Part shown: piece by piece, positions 5,736-6,837 of the stretch | Layout: each line of letters begins with the position of its first letter | Position numbering within the stretch: the stretch's first letter is position 1 | DNA from: Bacteroidota bacterium | GTDB lineage: Bacteria; Bacteroidota; Bacteroidia; Bacteroidales; VadinHA17 | Direction of reading: 5' to 3' | Assembly (NCBI GenBank): GCA_030593185.1 | Contig: JAUVHQ010000112.1 | Coordinates: 1-6,837 of the forward strand | DNA length: 6,837 nt | The notes under the pieces: generated by a model | Database searches by the model: none | Told to the model about the DNA's origin: nothing | The model's input: only the letters and a program-made list of their open reading frames with translations | Made by a program: the position numbers and the translations under genes

Positions 5736-6837
5736 TTAAGATTTTACACCACCAACTGTCATTGATTTCACAAGAATTGTGGGCATCCCAAAACCAACAG
5801 GAACTGCCTGTCCGCCTTTACCGCATGCCCCGCCTGCTCCTTTTGCCATCTGGAGATCATCGGCGACCATAGTGATATTCCTTAACATTTTCGGACCATT
5901 ACCCATAATGTTAATGTCTTTAATAGGAGCAGTAAGCTTTCCATTCTCGATCTTTCGTCCCTGAGAAACGTAGAACGAAAAATCACCTGCACCAATCCTC
6001 ACCTCACCATTACTTACATCCTTTACATATATCCCGTTTTCCACACTTTTAATTACATCCTCAGGTTTCGCCTCTCCTGAGAGCATATAAGTGTTACGCA
6101 TCCGGGGTTGAATATAGTGTTCATAGCTTTGACGACGACCGTTACCTGTAGGTTTTACCTTATAGTGCCGTGCGGAAATTTTGTCGTGCATATAACTTGT
6201 TAAAACTCCGTCTTCTACCAGGACTGTTTTCTGTCCGGGTGTGCCTTCGTCATCAACATTAAGTGAACCGGGCAGATAAGGATTAGTACCATCATCGATA
6301 ATCGTTACAAACGGTTCTGCTACTTTCTTGCCTATCATAGTGCAATAAGTAGATACTTTTTTCCTGTTAAAGTCGGCTTCCATACCATGCCCTATGGCTT
6401 CGTGTAACAGAACTCCTGTTACACCAGGACCAAGAACAACAGGCATTTCGCCTGCCGGTGGCTGATCGGCTTCGAACAGTACCAGCACACGATCCACTGC
6501 CTCTTTTGCCACTTCGTTAACCAAAGATGGTGTGTAGAATGAAAATTCCCTGCGACCTCCAATGTTCCAGCCTGCCCTTTCCTTCTTGCCGTTCTTTTCA
6601 GCCACTACATTCGCCCAGAGATAGTTTTTTGGTAAAAGATCTTCAGCTTTAGTACCCTCACTGGTCATAATAAGGATCCGTTTCTGTTTATCATGAAATC
6701 CGGCGTTAACCTTAATGATTTCCGGCGACAGCGCAAAACATTTGTCATTCACAGACTGAACCAATGGCAGTTTTGATTCCAGCGGTATTGAAGTTAACAG
6801 AGTAGTAAGCGGATAGTAATTTTTATTCTCCAGTGAC
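5736..6837 (-). CDS. tldD: TldD zinc metalloprotease catalytic subunit, 5'-truncated by window edge
   Basis: This is the catalytic half of the cytoplasmic TldD/TldE protease. The frame is open to the right edge, giving 366 residues before TAA; a TTG at 6764 is an internal Leu, because in-frame coding continues upstream with a sequence containing NYYPL. Numbered from the edge, HEAIGH (145-150, bases 6387-6404) is the zinc helix, followed by GMEADFNRK, and Cys338 in GACGKGGQAVPVG (codon 5823-5825) is the likely third ligand. The gap from first His to Cys is 193 residues, against 192 in E. coli TldD (His262, Cys454), so roughly 115 or more N-terminal residues are missing here. Other family landmarks are GNGRRQSYEHYIQPRMRNTY, GDFSFYVSQGRKIENGKLTAPI and MGNGP. 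All ligands are present, so it should be active. It precedes pmbA by 5 bases in a two-gene unit whose promoter lies outside the window. Confidence 0.96.
   Translation of the reverse strand, partial: SLENKNYYPLTTLLTSIPLESKLPLVQSVNDKCFALSPEIIKVNAGFHDKQKRILIMTSEGTKAEDLLPKNYLWANVVAEKNGKKERAGWNIGGRREFSFYTPSLVNEVAKEAVDRVLVLFEADQPPAGEMPVVLGPGVTGVLLHEAIGHGMEADFNRKKVSTYCTMIGKKVAEPFVTIIDDGTNPYLPGSLNVDDEGTPGQKTVLVEDGVLTSYMHDKISARHYKVKPTGNGRRQSYEHYIQPRMRNTYMLSGEAKPEDVIKSVENGIYVKDVSNGEVRIGAGDFSFYVSQGRKIENGKLTAPIKDINIMGNGPKMLRNITMVADDLQMAKGAGGACGKGGQAVPVGFGMPTILVKSMTVGGVKS

Noticed and set aside
5736..6764. A 342-residue tldD starting at TTG 6764
   Set aside because: The frame continues open to the right edge with TldD-like residues, so the gene is truncated by the window and this is not a short variant.
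1..6837. A defence island, prophage or other novel multi-gene system
   Set aside because: All five genes belong to known housekeeping-type or common Bacteroidota families, reading frames are intact, and no integrase, transposase, tRNA, nuclease or toxin gene was seen.

Overview
The window looks like an ordinary chromosomal segment from a member of the Bacteroidota, probably Bacteroidales-like. The basis is a DUF5916-type outer-membrane protein with a CBM9-like N-terminus (a family abundant in that phylum), a signal peptide ending in Gly-Gln, moderate-to-low GC, and A-rich leaders in place of Shine-Dalgarno sites. No rRNA or other marker gene is present, so finer placement is not possible.

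Layout. On the + strand, bases 2-1180 hold the 3' two-thirds or more of glpD (FAD-dependent glycerol-3-phosphate dehydrogenase). After 28 bases comes glpF (aquaglyceroporin, 1209-1955). Together they bring glycerol in and oxidise glycerol-3-phosphate to dihydroxyacetone phosphate. The kinase that links the two steps (glpK) is not in the window and may lie upstream.

Bases 1956-2104 separate two convergent transcription units. This stretch holds a 13-bp bulged inverted repeat (1965-2004) and an array of three tandem mini-hairpins spaced by a TGAC-containing linker (2041-2105). The last hairpin runs into the stop codon of the convergent gene.

On the - strand, reading right to left, tldD (cut by the right window edge, ending at 5736) is followed after 5 bases by tldE/pmbA (5730-4402). 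These encode the two subunits of the TldD/TldE zinc metalloprotease. A 125-base gap with one short hairpin separates them from a 723-residue secreted CBM9-like/DUF5916 putative outer-membrane beta-barrel protein (4276-2105).

All five genes have recognisable families and intact reading frames, and I see no phage, transposon, CRISPR, toxin or defence genes. I do not find a new multi-gene system. The least explained item is the mini-hairpin array between the convergent genes. The substrates of the TldD/TldE pair and the role of the DUF5916 protein are also unknown.
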